Shown here piece by piece: positions 25,801 to 38,822 of a stretch of 64,000 nucleotides of DNA. The first letter of the stretch is position 1, and the number at the start of each line of letters is the position of its first letter. Source of the stretch: Stropharia rugosoannulata (Eukaryota > Basidiomycota > Agaricomycetes > Agaricales > Strophariaceae); the NCBI GenBank assembly GCA_028532985.1, contig JANCIK010000011.1:2418001-2482000 (forward strand), given 5' to 3'. The notes below the pieces were generated by a model, which had not been told where the DNA came from, searched no databases, and saw nothing but the letters and a program-made list of their open reading frames with translations. Position numbers and translations under genes: made by a program.

Positions 25801-27636
25801 ATCAAATTCAACAGGTGGTCGCTGTTGGTGGGGGAGAGGGGGTCGCGACTGCTGCTTCTCTTGCTGCATTTCTTGCTGATGAAAGGACGCTACGGAGCTC
25901 TTGGCGCGTGCAGATACGCCATCCTCACTTCGCATCGGGAAGGGGGCATAGTTCGCGGGAAGCGCACTTCCCGCTGGCATGGGCGGCTGTGTCCCAGATC
26001 GACTGAGAAGGTGCTGCTGAGAGGGAGGGTGCTGCTGCTGCATTACGTTGTTCGCGCGGTCATACGTAGTGGTGGGCGCGTTCATTTGCGCAAGAACCTG
26101 CGGCTGGGAGAAGCCTTTGTAAGACGGAGCAAGGGCGCCGTTCGGCACTGCGTGGCTTGTGGAAGCACCCATATTATTTGACGGTAAAGGTGCAGGAGCC
26201 TTGTGGAGGCCGTCGTTAGAGATTGGAGGAAGAGGCGGTTGGGGTTTAAGCAGATTGCTCTCTCTATAGATACTCTGTATCAAGAAAACATCAAATGGTA
26301 GTATCACTCAGTAAACTATGTGACGTCACGATAAAGTCAACTTACCGATCGTTGTTGACTAGAACCAGGCACCTGTTCGGTAGACTTTAAGGTATCGGGA
26401 GGAGGTAGTCGGGTAGAGTTTGCAGCAGGGCTCGAGAAAGTTTGGCTGAATTCCTGTCAGAAATTTGTAAGAGGGAATGAGTGAGTAGCGGTACATCGAT
26501 ATGAATAATATCCGAGATGCTCAAACACCGCACACGGAAGCTGGGAAGGAGAAAGGCGACGCAGGTATTACGCGAAATTAGAATCATCGTGACGAGAGAT
26601 GTATCTTCGACGATTCTACATTTCTAGCACCGGTCTAGCCGTCCCACGTGAAGCGGTACAACAGGATTAATGAACTGCGACAGATGAGAGATTGTCACTG
26701 GGGACTGGATCTGAGCATGAGATGATCAACCTTTCTCCCCCAACGCCCCACCTCGCTTGTAGTGTAAGGACGCCATGCTGCAGCCGGGATACAAAAAATG
26801 GTGCGAGATTAAGCTCAAGTACTTACTTGGAATAAGGCAAACTCAGGGGGAAGATCTACCGCACGGTCCGACATGGGAGTGCCGTGCACGTTCTGCTGTC
26901 GTCCCTGCTGTGATCCCCCCATAACCCGTGGTGCATTTCTGTCCCGGACAGTGTCTTGAGGGATAAAGTCTTGTCTCGATGCGGGTGCTCGTACTGTTCT
27001 GGCAGCAAAGTTATCGGCGTCGGTCGTAGGTGGATTTTGGTGCATCTTGCCGATCTGGGGTGTGGCCACAACGGAGACTGATGCGTTACGTTTTGGAGGT
27101 ATCTTCGAGGCAAAACTGGACGGAGGACCTTGTCCATAGGAACCTTGTGCTGATCCAGGGCGCGGTAAGGGTTTATTGTCCAGCTCCCGCATATCCATGG
27201 ACGCTCGAGACCGGGCCCCATTCAATGGCGGCTGGAAAGACGTCGGCGGGCCTTGGACATGATTCGCCGTCGCCCTACGCATGATAGATTGGGACGCAGG
27301 GGGTAGTGGTTTGTCCACCGATGGGCGAGGCTGCGGGCTTGCTTCATACACCTGTGTCTCCGTCCGGCGCGCCATCTCGGCCTCTCGACTGCCAGCAGCG
27401 AACGAGCTCGTTGATGCCATCGCGGATCCAGCCTTCACAGACACGTTTCTGCCGCCAAGCGCCATGGGCTGCGAGACCATGCGCTGACCAGCACTGCTGG
27501 AGCCATTTTGAGGCGCGGTCGTCGCAAAGCGAGCGAATAAAGGGGGACTCGACGGGCTTGAGGCGGAGACGGGTGCTGGGGGCACGTTGGTCGGCGTTGG
27601 CTCGGGTTTTGACTTTTTGCGAAGGAAACCAGCCAT
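22815..27636 (-). CDS. Large conserved fungal protein with F-box-like region and disordered N-terminal half
   Basis: Six exons (27636-26827, 26453-26346, 26274-24190, 24132-23488, 23401-23202, 23145-22815) join in phase to about 1392 residues. The first two thirds are Pro/Ser/Gln-rich and disordered, with Gln runs. From about residue 880 the protein is well structured. An F-box-like helical segment (LLSHLLGYLTYFEWSALSAI) is followed by a compact domain containing SDYMRGISTPTHEYARVAAM, GDVIWDVAVGDEGNVGRLVW, LAFPPSYFHRVIRT and ISPWGEEIALNLQLLQDR. It ends with a segment rich in Gly/Asp (DPGWYGTIVVETEGTNEALA) and ADLQDRCGPGAFPPR. I recall similar C-terminal sequences in many fungal genomes without a firm function, so I give none. 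If the F-box is real, it could be a substrate adaptor of an SCF ubiquitin ligase. Confidence 0.8.
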
Positions 27637-28501
27637 CGCGGGCGCATATATGCACTGGGGAGGAGCTGGGAGGAGAAAACAAGGTCAGACGGAGGCCTCG
27701 AGGCGCTGCAACATGACCGACTTGCGACGGATGGTCCGGTGAGGTAAGAGGCTGGTCAAAGTCTTGCTACAATCTTGTTTTTCGGCTCGAATGTCGTCTT
27801 CCAACGCCAAACAATTAAAAGCCGTACCTGACACCCACGCCCTTTCGCCGCTCCGTTATTCCCACTTTCCACTTTCCGGCGCGCGTGCTCCCAGTACAAC
27901 TCGGTCGAATGATAATCCTGGATATGTGGCATGATCGATGTATTTAGTCGCGAAATGAGAGACCAGTAGCCTCGCGCACGTACGGCAGCGGGTTTACCGA
28001 GCTTTAGCCGTTTCTTCTGGAACGGCGAGCGACGGTCGTGGTCGTTGTGGTCAAGCCGGATGGGGCCCGGCACAAGTTGTCCGCGAGAAAACGGTGGCCA
28101 CGCCGCCGCCGCCGCGCGCTCGATCTTATTAGCGGGCGGGCGATGCCAAATTTATCAGTTCAATGGCGTACTCCTAAGAGTTCTGCATCTCTTGACGTTG
28201 ACTACGCGCCTATGCGACCATGAACAATCAATCATGGGCTTCGCTCTACAATAGGCTACATACAGTTTCTGGCCAATCTAAGCAAAATCTAAGCGCCTGT
28301 GTTTCTGCGACAACCCGTGTCTTCCGCAAGTCTTCCGTGCGTCCTGCACACCGTCTGAATGTTCCGGGGCAGCGATGATGCGCATCTGACGTATCGCTGC
28401 GCTGGAAGCGTGGAGGTGCCAAATAGAGAGTGCTGGGAAACTCTCCTGACTGCGAGCTCGCCGGCCGATCGCGATAAATTGGCCTACATCCAGACCCTGT
28501 T
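27637..28501. promoter_or_regulatory. Divergent promoter region
   Basis: About 865 bases between the starts of the F-box-like gene (-) and the next gene (+). GC-rich stretches (for example the gccgcc run near 28100) and no credible gene. Confidence 0.45.
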
Positions 28502-29199
28502 ATGGCAGACGCAGTAGACACGCCCGATGCCCAAGCTACCCATCCCTTGAACGCTGAGGAGCTCGAGCCCGGCCTCCTCTACGCCGTGCTCTCATACCGC
28601 GGCGAGCTCGCCTCCTGGAACTGGGCCTTCTTCGTCCCGAACCCTTCGGTGTCCCCCATTGGCTCCTCCGGGACCCTGTTCCATGTCGTCGACAACGACT
28701 CCGTCGGGCTCTGGAAGTTCGAGGTCGAGTCCAGCAACATCCTCGCGTCGCCCCTGGTCGTCGCGATCCTGCGCCTTGCGGACGTTGGGTTCTTAGGTGG
28801 GTACGAGGATGTGGTCGGCAAGGACAGCCTCTTGCCCATGTTCAAAACCGTCGCTATTCCTGAGCATGCGTCCACGGAATTCGAATTCAGCTCACGGACA
28901 TGGTTTCTCGAGGCCATTTGCGTGCTGCACGACTGTGGCGTGGTACAATGTGACGATGCATGGCTCCTGGAGAGGGAGATTAGGCGATGTGCGTTCACGG
29001 CGATGGACAAGTATCTGGATAACAAAGGTCTGTCCCGAGTCCTCTTTGAGGTTGGTATATGCGCCTGATAAACCCCTCCTCTTCCCAGGTTGGACCGCAT
29101 ATCGATCAGAGCATTGCTCTTGATCTCTGTGGCTTGCCGCCGTTGCAGCTGGCGGCGGCACAGCAAAGGACACCTTCACTCCAGGCAAATCCGTCTTAG
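28502..29199 (+). CDS. Small conserved-looking protein of unknown function
   Basis: A clear frame begins at 28502 (MADAVDTPDAQATHP) and contains the segments LLYAVLSYRGELASWNWAFF, GTLFHVVDNDSVGLWKFEVE and LEREIRRCAFTAMDKYL. This pattern (WNWAFFVPNP, GTLFHV, W.FE) is shared by a family of basidiomycete proteins annotated only as hypothetical. A short intron at 29051-29088 (38 bases) followed by exon 29089-29199 would give 219 residues; without it translation stops at 29068 (188 residues). No signal peptide, membrane segment or catalytic motif is visible. Confidence 0.65.
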
Positions 29200-30055
29200 C
29201 CCTGTTCTACCGATGCCATCTGACCCTTTCTGTCTTCCAGATTGACACTATGGATGGCTTGACATTTGCGAAGGCTATCTCAACTTCTAAAAATGACATC
29301 ATATACGCTTTTTCGGTTGTACGACTTTTGAGGGGCACTTAGAACTGCGCGCAGCGGACTATTTGGGGTATAATTATAAATGTATATTTGGGTGCGCTCT
29401 CCTTCCGCTATTTGGCATACAATGCTCGTGTTTTAAGAAGGGGATTCGCAGTTGTGGTCGGTTTGGACAGTCTCAGCTTCTGCACGTCGTATAGCTATAG
29501 ATGCTTCAAGAACGCGGGAGACCCGACGTATATATTCAAATGAATTCTTATCTATATCATATCTATATCGTACTTACAACTCATACAGCGTTAATTTTGC
29601 GGCCCTCAAGCTGTCTAGATCCGTGCCGTGCCGTCGTATCGTCCGCGACGAATGAGGGCGTTGTAATTAGTAGCAAATATATGATTAAATGAGGTGCATT
29701 TCCCTGCAGCCACTTGTCTTGGGGCCCCGCCCCAAATGGAAAATATTCTTCTGTTTTAGTTCAAATGCGGGCTCCCAACTAATAAGCTAACCGTGGCAGT
29801 TACTCCAACATTGATAAAAAGACACCGTCTTGGCTCCCAGTTTGGAGGAGACACAATGATATAAATAGACTTGTGATGCTATACTTAGAATATTTAAGTA
29901 TCCCCTTTAGCTATGACGATTTCAGTTGGGACTGAAATTAGTCTTGAGTGACTATTATAACTGGAAGTGCCCTTTTTGTAAACCTTGCTCTCTGGTAACT
30001 CACCGAACACGATAGAGCCATAGATTACATTGTTATCTTTACACTATCGAGCGGA
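29200..30055. other. Intergenic region
   Basis: AT-rich, no recognisable gene. The + strand around 29520-29600 is dominated by tat/ata steps. Confidence 0.45.
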
Positions 30056-30941
30056 ATGAAGACATCGCCTTTACTTATAACCGCTATTGCCGTCGGGCCT
30101 CTCTTGGTTTATGCTACTCCCAGTCGATTTACACCTAGCCGAGCTGCAGAGGATAGCACAGTCTCCGTCGACTCGGATGATAGTTATTGGTGGGAGATCC
30201 AGTCCCCATACTCTCCGAAATATTCCAAATTCACGCCATTGTTAATCTTTGAACAGCTTAGTCGTACCAAGGTATAAACCTTTTAACGAAGCCCGCCTTG
30301 TCAAAAAAGCTGAAGAGCCATGCCCTTCAATTAATGCAGGGAAGCATATACGAATATCGGCGACAGCGAGTACCCCGGCGGAACTACTGTCTACTGCACT
30401 CCAGACGCCCGCTCATCATCGAGCCAGGGAGTAATCCCCGGCGATTTTTGGTCCGATGTCGAATACACGGAAGGAGAGGGCAGCGGGCGATATGTTCAAC
30501 GTCAGTACACGTGTTCCCACACTCGCGCACCAGGAACTTTTAATTTTTTTGAAATAGTGACGGGATGCATCAACCCGGACACACTCGATAGAATCAACTC
30601 TGACGACGCGGGAGGTCAGTACGACTCGAGCGGCGGTGCGAATGGAAACGGTAACCCCGCCGGGAGCGTTTGCGTAGGGTGGGCGCCTATGCGTTCCGTG
30701 CCTGATTGTCCGACACCCTGACCACTCTAAGGATATAGGTACAATCACTATGTAGAGCTGCTTGAACCTGCAGGGCCGCGAGCGTGCATTCGGTGCTGCG
30801 AAAGCGCGGACGACTGTCCAACCAAAATGGGTGAGTGCTGTGCATATCTGTGATACTAGAACATTAATTAGATGACCGGATGATGTAGACACCGAGGGGT
30901 GCCCTAATGTTATTCAGGGTAATTACTTTGGATGCGGCTGA
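30056..30941 (+). CDS. Secreted Cys-rich protein of unknown function
   Basis: The first exon encodes a signal peptide (MKTSPLLITAIAVGPLLVYA, cut near residue 20) and a polar segment. Downstream exons, spliced by eye, contain EAYTNIGDSEYPGGTTVYC, FWSDVEYTEGEGSGRYV, TGCINPDTLDRINSDDAGGQ, then NHYVELLEPAGPRACIRCCE, DDCPTKMDTEGCPNVI and the end NYFGCG. The paired Cys pattern RACIRCC...DCP and the final DTEGCP...GNYF are typical of a family of secreted agaricomycete proteins of unknown role. At least five exons are needed; the junction after exon 1 (about 30190-30345) is unresolved because no donor gives the right phase cleanly. An extracellular location is inferred from the signal peptide. Confidence 0.65.
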
Positions 30942-31098
30942 TAGTACACAGAACCGTATCTCTACACATGACTAATATTGATACATACACCATCTATTCA
31001 ACTGTATTTTTAATTAATAGTATGCAACATGTCATCGAAATCAAGCTCAAGCGCAGTAAATGCAGAGTAGATGCAGCAGTCATTACTAAGCTGGGCGC

Positions 31099-33639
31099 CT
31101 AAACCTTTAATTCGTCTTTCTTCTCTTCGGTCGCGGCATTTGCGGTTTGCCGCACATGCGTCTTTTGCGCGTACCTGCTCCCCAGCCGAATACGCCTACC
31201 GTACTTCCAGAGCAGAATCGGGCTAGAAGAGATAGCGAAGAGAAGCAACACTCAGGTCAACAGGAGGAAGAACTGGAGATGAGAAGACCGGACGCACGCA
31301 GGACAGCCTATGCCGATTGACAGCGCAGCGAGGATCGTGTCCCCCTTTCCGTATCCGAGTTTGTCGTACATCGCAGGTGCGAAGAGGGGGAACCCGAATC
31401 CGGCCAGAGAGCGTGAACAAGTTACGGAGGCGAGTGCTAGATTACGATGCACAATTTAAACAGACTGTTAGATTATGGAATCCATCAAAGACGAAAGCTA
31501 CGCACCAGATGCGGCATGTAGAGTGAAGGCGTCTATAACATAAGTTTGAATTGACTGATTTGCAATCACCACCGCGCCGCCAACAAAAAAGATTCCCTAC
31601 AAAGTATTTTAGAGATGGATCTTACTCTTTTAAACAAATAGACAGGGCTTACAATATCAGTAGCAATCCAGTGCAAGCGATTTTGCGCCGCCCATCCGCT
31701 AAGCAGGAGGCCAAAAGGCAGCAGAATAGTGCCGGGGACCATAGTCACTGCATTATCATTACGCACATGGCAAGGGCGGGGTAAGGCGCATTATCTTCCG
31801 TGACAGGTATTTCTGAATCACTCACGCAAGCGAAACTCTGGCTCGCCGACGCCACCGTTTTTATTCTTGTAGTAAATGTAAATCCGGTCCATGAAACGCG
31901 CGTTGACCTGTGCGGCGAGCGCGAGGCCAAGACCCAGGGCGATGTAATGAAGACCGGCGATGCCTACCTCTTCATTATAAATACCTCCGAAAATGGCAGG
32001 CATCGTTGTTAAAAATACTAAAATGCCGCGTTAATTAATGGTCCAAGTAGATAGGAGAAATATTACGGTAGAGAACGCCATAGACAAAAGTCATGTATAG
32101 CCCCAGAAGCTGTATGATAGGTTCGTGATAAAGTAACTGGAAAGGGCGAGTCAAAGCGTTCTTGAATATGCTTTGCCATCTGTGATGCATTGACGGTTGC
32201 GTCAGAAACGTGTATGAACAAGTAGCTAGTAAGATACTCACGACCGCTTTGCAGACGCTTCATAGATAGTCATTACAGGTCGTGGTGTACCTCCCGAGAC
32301 TGCAAGTTCTTTTCTCACTCTTTCCGCCTTCTTCTCCAAGAGGTAGGGGGCATAAGCTGTTTCAACATATTAGGTCAATACCTTCCTCAAGCGGGACAGA
32401 CAATAAATCAAGCTCACTTTCTTTAAGGAAAAAAATCCCAGACAGCTGGATGAGCCCGTCTACAATGCTTGTAGCCCAAAATACCCATCTCCAAGTTGAC
32501 CTTTCGGCAATCCTAGGTTCTGGTCAGTCTAGATCCAGTGTTCCCTAGGTAAGCTACTCACCATCCCCCACATACCGGGCCAACGACAGGTCCCAAAAGT
32601 GGGGCGAGGGAGTATATTGCTACGGCTTGACCCCTCTGTTCTGCAGGCCAGACATCGCCAAGCGTGCCACCACCAATCTGTAAGGGCGTTTAGTTTGCTG
32701 AAAGATACACTTCTGAACGTAAATTAGACATACCGAAAGTGGCGCGCTTCCGCCTACGCCAGCTAGAAACCGAAAAGCAATGAGCTGACCTGTATTTTGT
32801 GCGAACCCGCAGCCAGTATTCCAAGCTAAAACAAAGTGTATGATCAGAAAATGACCAACGAGCAGTCATTATTTGACCGACCTAGGTAAAAGAGATTGGT
32901 CCACTGCAGAACTCTTGACCGACCGTATATCTCGCTCAGAGGACCTATGACCTATGAGTTACCATAAGTAACCGATATTTCTAAGTCGTTGGATGTTGCG
33001 CACCAGAGGGCCGACCGCTATATTATGCCAAGAATAAAAATTCAAACGAACAGTAAGAGCCTGTCGTGGAAGTTTATCATCGACGAAGCACTTACCATAC
33101 CCTAGAATAAATACACTGGTCGCCATTGCCACAGTGACCGAGCTGTGTATGCCAAATTGCTGCGCTATCTGCTCACCGGCAGGAGCAACCATCGACGAAG
33201 ACACAGGGGAGATAAACGTGAATGAGGAGACCACAAAGGTGATAATCCATTTCTGCCGCGATGTCCAGCTGCAGAGATACTGCTGTTTGATAGGTGGTTT
33301 GTCAATCAAGAAACGCGCAGCTTACTTCCTCGGATTCTCAGGATCGTTTGGACCATTCCAGTCGACCCACAGGACGCCATCGTCGTCATCTTTCCCACGA
33401 TTCGTGATGGACGAGCCTTGATCTATTTCGTGCTGTGTCGAAGTCACTGAAGTGCTGTGATCCTGTTGAGATGAATTTTTCCTGTCTGCAGCCTTCGTAT
33501 CGCCACCTTTTTCTGCCCCGGCCTGACTGTTCTCAGGATTTTCTGCCAATAGTCTCCCCTCAGACGACATGTGTGGGGTAGTTACCACCGCCGGGGCTGG
33601 ACTTGTATGGGAGTCGGTCTCGGAGCTTGGGCGTGTCAT
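31099..33639 (-). CDS. MFS drug/polyamine transporter A (DHA1, Tpo-like), intact
   Basis: About a dozen exons splice in phase from the ATG at 33639 to the TAG at 31099-31101. A long acidic cytosolic N-terminus ends in WVDWNGPNDPENPRKNW, the signature just before TM1 in fungal Tpo-like DHA1 transporters. TM1 follows (WIITFVVSSFTFISPVSSSM), then motif A as GPLSEIYGRSRVLQ between TM2 and TM3, LAPLLGPVVGPVCGGW (motif C region, TM5) and the loop ERSTWRWVFW. The C-terminal half has ALTRPFQLLYHEPIIQLLG, NARFMDRIYI and RSLAGFGFPLFAPAMYDKLG. Twelve membrane helices are expected; the protein likely exports drugs or polyamines by proton antiport at the plasma membrane. It is paralogous to the genes at 34434, 37555 and 50436. 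Confidence 0.85.
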
Positions 33640-34433
33640 TGACAGTATTTCAGCTGGGAACGAGGCTCGGGATTGCAAAGAGCATACGACGGTATTTATA
33701 CGAATAATTAGTAAAGATCGCTACCGTCCCACCCGTCGGTTAAGATCCCACGGCGGAATGTTTCCTCGTGCACCAGCCATTAAGTGGGTATCCACTGGTC
33801 GGCCGATATCAAGTATGCTAAAATGCACATACTTGAATGCTTACTCGAAAGCGAAAAGTAAAGAAGTATGAGTTTTCTATGAAGCAAGTCAATGCTATTA
33901 CTCTGTCACTTTAAGACCTTGAAGGCAAAGACTTGGTTGAGCGGATTATTTGGCCCTAGGGTAGAAGTCAAGTTGGAAGGAGTAGTCGGCGTTCAAACAT
34001 TCGACTTTGGCAAAATTAACAAGCTATACATAGTCATCATCTTGCTGAAGCACTGCAGGCCTCCGGAACTGCTGCCGTGCGGCAGGAGGCGGCATTCTGA
34101 GACAGCTGATGTGTCATTACCAATTTCCATGTTGAGAAGTACTTATCAATGGAGCTGATTGTATTCTTTAACTTAGATACATTCGGCTATGACATGCGAT
34201 ATGATAGGTGCACAATGTCAACAAGTGCTCAGTTTAATACCATGCTTGCGATTCGCGATGTCAGAGGGTCAACATTTATTATGGCGCTCAGCCTGAGGCA
34301 TGGGTCAAACCATGATCGTGCAATTGCAATACTAAAAAAATACATGATGGGTACGGTACGTAAGGATAGCGACAATTAGCAGTGTCTACATTAGGATCGT
34401 GATAAAGTCTGCAAGGATCTAGGAAAGTCATGG
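33640..34433. other. Intergenic region between transporters A and B
   Basis: Promoter of transporter A and 3' region of B. No gene content seen. Confidence 0.45.
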
Positions 34434-36886
34434 TTATACTTTTGTATCATTGCTTGCGCCGTTCGCGGTATTAGTGTTACTGTCTATCTTTTCGGAGTTT
34501 GTCGTCGAGTGAGCCTGTAATTTGACACCCTTCTTATCTCCTTGATGGGCATTCGCCGGATGTCCTTTATGTGCGAACTTGCTGTTCATCCTAATTCTCC
34601 TGCCATATTTCCACAGTAAAAATGGCCTGGATAACAAGGTTAGTGATACTGGGAGTTGATCAACAGAGTGAGGGTTACATACGCAGGACACCCTAGACCA
34701 ATAGCCAGCGCAGCGAGTATAGTGTCACCTTTGCCGTACCCCAGCTTGGCATACATTACGGGGGCAAAAAGAGGGAATCCAAAGCCAGCTAATGATCGAA
34801 GGCAGGATACGGCAGCAAGAGCTGGAGGGATTATTTGATAAGTGAAAGACCAAACCCGGGAAAGAAAAGACGAACCAGAAGCAGCGTGTAAGGTGAAGGC
34901 GTCTACGACGTAGGTTTGTATAGATTGGAATATCAAAATTAGCGCAGCGCCAACAAACGCAATTCCCTGATGGTGATTCAATAAGCCAAGATGAAAATGA
35001 CCTGAGTCAATACTTACAATATCAGTAACTATCCAATGTAGATGATTTTGCGCAGACCAGCCAGTCAGCAGGAGTCCTAATGGTAATAAGATGGTTCCAG
35101 GGAACATTGATGCTGAACAGAGTGGGTCAGCAATCAAGGAAGTGTGACGTTAGGATATATAATGGACATACGCAGGCGAAATTCTGGTTCTCCAACGCCA
35201 TTGTTCTTGTTTTTGAAGTGTATGTAAATTCTATCCATAAATCGTGCATTTACTTGCGAAGCGGCGGTCAATCCGAGGCCCAGTGCAATATAGTGAAGAC
35301 CCCCGATGCCAACTTGCTCATGATATACGTTGGAGAATATAGCGGGCATTGTCGTTAAGAACACTGATGGAAAGTCAGTGAGGAGATCTTCAGAGACTAG
35401 TGCACGCGTACAATAAAATAGCCCATAAACAAAGGCGATGTATATACCGAGGACTTGTATGATCGTTTCATGTGCAAAAAGTTGGAAGGGTCGAGTCAAT
35501 GCAAGTCGGAAGATGTCTTGCCACCTATAGTAGAGTAAGTCTAAAGATGGCATTTACGAGTGCATTGATACGTACGTGCGCTTTTGAACCGACTCATATA
35601 TTGTCAAAACGGTACGCGGTTTACCAGACGACGTTTCTTGCTCCTTCTGGATTTTTTGCGCTTTCCGTTTCAACAAGAGAGGCGCAAACGCTGAATAGTG
35701 GCAGGGTCGTCGTCAGAGATCCGCGCTGCCGCAAACGAAGGCAATCATGGGCTTACTTTCTCGGAGGAAGAACAGACCGGAGAGTTGAATCAACCCATCT
35801 ACGATACTCGTCGCCCAGAATACCCATCTCCATGTAGATCGTTCGGCAATCCTACATCCAAGTCCAAGAATAAGTATGACACAGACGATGACAGAGTAGA
35901 GGAGGCACTTGCCATCCACCTGCCACAGGCCCAATCACAGGACCTAGGAGTGGTGCCAGGGAGTACACAGCGATTGCTTTCCCTCTCTCTTCTGCATGCC
36001 ACACGTCTCCCAGAACGCCTCCTCCAACCTAATACAAGAATTAGTCCGTTATTTATATACAAATGGATGCATTCACGCACAGATAGTGGAGCGCTTCCTC
36101 CCAATCCAGCCAAGAATCGGAAAGCAATCAGTTGGTTTTTATTTTGAGCAAAGCTGCATCCAATATTCCAAACTGAGGAGACCTACATGTAAGTATAGTA
36201 TATAGAAATAATTTTTTTTGCCTCACCGAGATAGAACAGATTGCTAACTTGCAGCACCTTCGACCGTCCAAACATCTCGCTCAACGGGCCAATAAACTGG
36301 TCCACGTTTATAATTAGCTTTGACGCAAAGGTTCACTCGTTCATGGGAGCTTACCAAGGGACCAACAGCTGAGAAATTAATGAGCACTACAGCCGAGGAA
36401 AAGTAAGTCCAAATTAGCTCACCATAACCCAGGACAAAGACACTTGTAGTCATCGCAATTAGTACAGTGCTTGTTACGCCGAACTGGTGAGCTATCTGCT
36501 CTGATGCCGGGGCCACCATCGATGAAGAAACTGGGGATATGAATGTGAAGGAAGAAACGACAAATGTGATAATCCATTTTTTGCGATAGCTCCAGCTAAA
36601 CAAAGGGGTAAGTATTAGATATGTTACTGCGTCTGTCATATCCTGAGAGTTCCTCATACTTTTTGGGGTTCTCTGGATCGTTGGGACCATCCCAGTCAAC
36701 CCATAGCACATCGTCTTCGTCGTCGTCTCCCTGAGGGTCACTGCTCTCTTGGCCTTTCTCCTTCAGCGCCTTGTCCGTAATGGGTCGATCTTCCCTACTT
36801 TCAGGTACCTGCTCGCCGGGTAACGTCGTCGTTGAGCCTGAACTTTGATCTTCAACGGTATTCCTTTCATGATTTGTAGTGCTCAT
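34434..36886 (-). CDS. MFS drug/polyamine transporter B (DHA1, Tpo-like), intact
   Basis: Same exon plan as transporter A. The acidic N-terminus ends with DVLWVDWDGPNDPENPKK, followed by TM1 (WIITFVVSSFTFISPVSSSM, identical to A over this stretch), a GPLSEMFGRS motif A, ERSTWRWVFWATSIVDGLIQ and ALTRPFQLFAHETIIQVLG. The C-terminus carries NARFMDRIYIHFKNKNNGVG, FLRESKP-like intron boundaries and RSLAGFGFPLFAPVMYAKLG, and ends in a charged tail. Start at 36886 (MSTTNHERN); in-frame ATGs at 36904 and 36919 are alternatives. A tandem duplicate of A with about 0.8 kb between them; no disabling change found. Confidence 0.85.
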
Positions 36887-37554
36887 GCTGTTGGGGTACG
36901 TCATTGGTGAATTGTACACAGACTTCGAGCCTTCGAGGAACGAAACGCAGTTGCATCATAGTGGCAGCGACATTTATATGCGAATCGTGCCCTTCGGATA
37001 CCTTCCGATGACCTTCGGTGTCCCACGAATGGCCTCAGCTGTCGGGGCCCGTATCCGTCATATCCTCACCCTACTTACCATGTGGTGAAGCTAAAGTTAG
37101 AAAGAAAGACGTGAGAATGCACAGGAATCCACGTATCGAACACAGCAGCTCTTCATTGCATCACACCAGAACGCCCTGCCGCCGTTCGGGGGAGCTGCCG
37201 AAGCATTGATGTTGTAATTTCGAGTTTGTAACTCTCGGAGCTTAAAGACGTTATGTATGTGGCATACAAGTTAATTGTTGCGCCCATCGTAGTAAACATT
37301 GTTAATGCTCTGTGGGCCAGCAACAATTTCAGTCAAACAATCCCAACACCGCAACAGACCGGAGAATCTTACTTTAAAAGGAATCAACGCCCCTGGGCGT
37401 CAACAAGAGCTCAGGGTGTCGTTCAGTACGGTGACATCGAAGTTTGATATCATTGCGCTTGCTGTACATAATAAAAATCCGAAGTAGAGTCCGACCTCCG
37501 CTAGTATATAACCTTTCATCTATTATCATGTAAAATGAAATGGTGCTTTGTCTA
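36887..37554. other. Intergenic region between transporters B and C
   Basis: Upstream region of B and downstream region of C; no coding content recognised. Confidence 0.45.
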
Positions 37555-38565
37555 TTAGTTCTTCAGAGCTTCTTCGACGTCAACTGGGTTGCCGGCTGCC
37601 TCCTCAATGAGGTCCTCTTTATGTGCGTATTTGCTTTTCATTCTAACTTTCCTTCCGTAGTTCCAAAGCAAAATCGGGCTGTGAGGTTTAATAAACGAAG
37701 AGTCAAAAACGAGTAGATATGACGCACGCTGGACAACCTAAACCGATAGCGAGGCATGCGAGGATGGTGTCCCCTTTCCCGTACCCTAGCTTTGCGTACA
37801 TCGCAGGTGCGAACAAGGGAAATCCAAAGCCTGCCAGAGAACGTAAGAAATTCACTGCGGCAAGGGCTGGTGTAGATATTTAAATTAATTAACGAAGAAA
37901 ATTAATCATCGGGGCATACCTGACGCTGCGTAGAGTGTAAACGCATCAACTACATAGGTTTGTATCGACTGAAAAATCAGCACGACAGAGGCGCCCACGA
38001 ATCCTATACCCTGTGGTTACAGAACATCAGTAATTAGCTTTGTAGGAGATGAATGGAGGTCTTACTATATCTGTAGCGATCCAGTGCAACCTATTCTGTG
38101 CTGACCATCCGGTTAGAAGTAAACCGAACGGCAGCATAACCGTTGCAGGAAACATAGATGCTGGGATGCTGTTAAGCGAGCGTACTCCGAGAAGGAAATG
38201 ACTCGAAAATATTTACGTAGTCGGTATTCAGGCTGCCCTTTTCCACCCCGTTTTTTCTTTAGTCGAATGTAATTCCTGTCCATGAAGCGTGCATTGCTTT
38301 GAGATGATATCATTAGTCCAACGCCTAGAGAAATGTAATTGAGCCCGGCGATGCCGGGCCTTTGGTGATATTCTCTCGAGAAAATGTTGGGAATTGTAGT
38401 AAGGAACACTGTCGTCATAATATAAGACGTAAGTATTTTTATGTGCAATGAATAATCCTTACAGTAGAATATCCCATAAACAAAGGCCATGTAAATGCCG
38501 AGCACTTGTATAATGGCCTCGTAGTAGAAAAGTTGAAAGGGCCGCGTTAGCGAAACCACCACACC
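37555..38565 (-). pseudogene. 3' half of an MFS transporter (C), cut at its 5' side
   Basis: Homology to transporters A and B begins abruptly at about 38557 with SLTRPFQLFYYEAIIQVLGI and then runs to the normal end. Later segments include NARFMDRNYIRLKKKRGGKG, FGLLLTGWSAQN, RSLAGFGFPLFAPAMYAKLG and a charged C-terminal tail ending at the TAA at 37555-37557. Introns and their sites are in the same places as in A and B. Everything upstream (N-terminal half, TM1-6, start codon, promoter) is missing here; the preceding sequence on the - strand is the edge of the mobile block. The missing half matches what is found at 50436-51537 in the same orientation. Confidence 0.85.
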
Positions 38566-38822
38566 TGGTCCCGATCATACATGACAGTCTTGTGGTATTA
38601 CCATGACCGGGATGTATGTTGACCTGACATTAGATGTATAGCCACTGATACATCATATGCCTGTGAATACAGCTTTTTTTTTGCGCTACCGCTTCGAAGT
38701 CCGCTGAGGGACTGGGACGAGGCGGCCCCTTGGCGCCCGCCTCTTTCCATTATAGGTATCAGTGCGCGCCCACTTGCTTGGCGCGCCTCCAAGCGTGATT
38801 TGGGTGCCGAATTGCCGTTCAC

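Noticed and set aside
37555..38565. Transporter half C as a complete short gene starting at an internal ATG
   Set aside because: It lacks half of the membrane helices and all introns and exons upstream, and homology begins abruptly in mid-exon.
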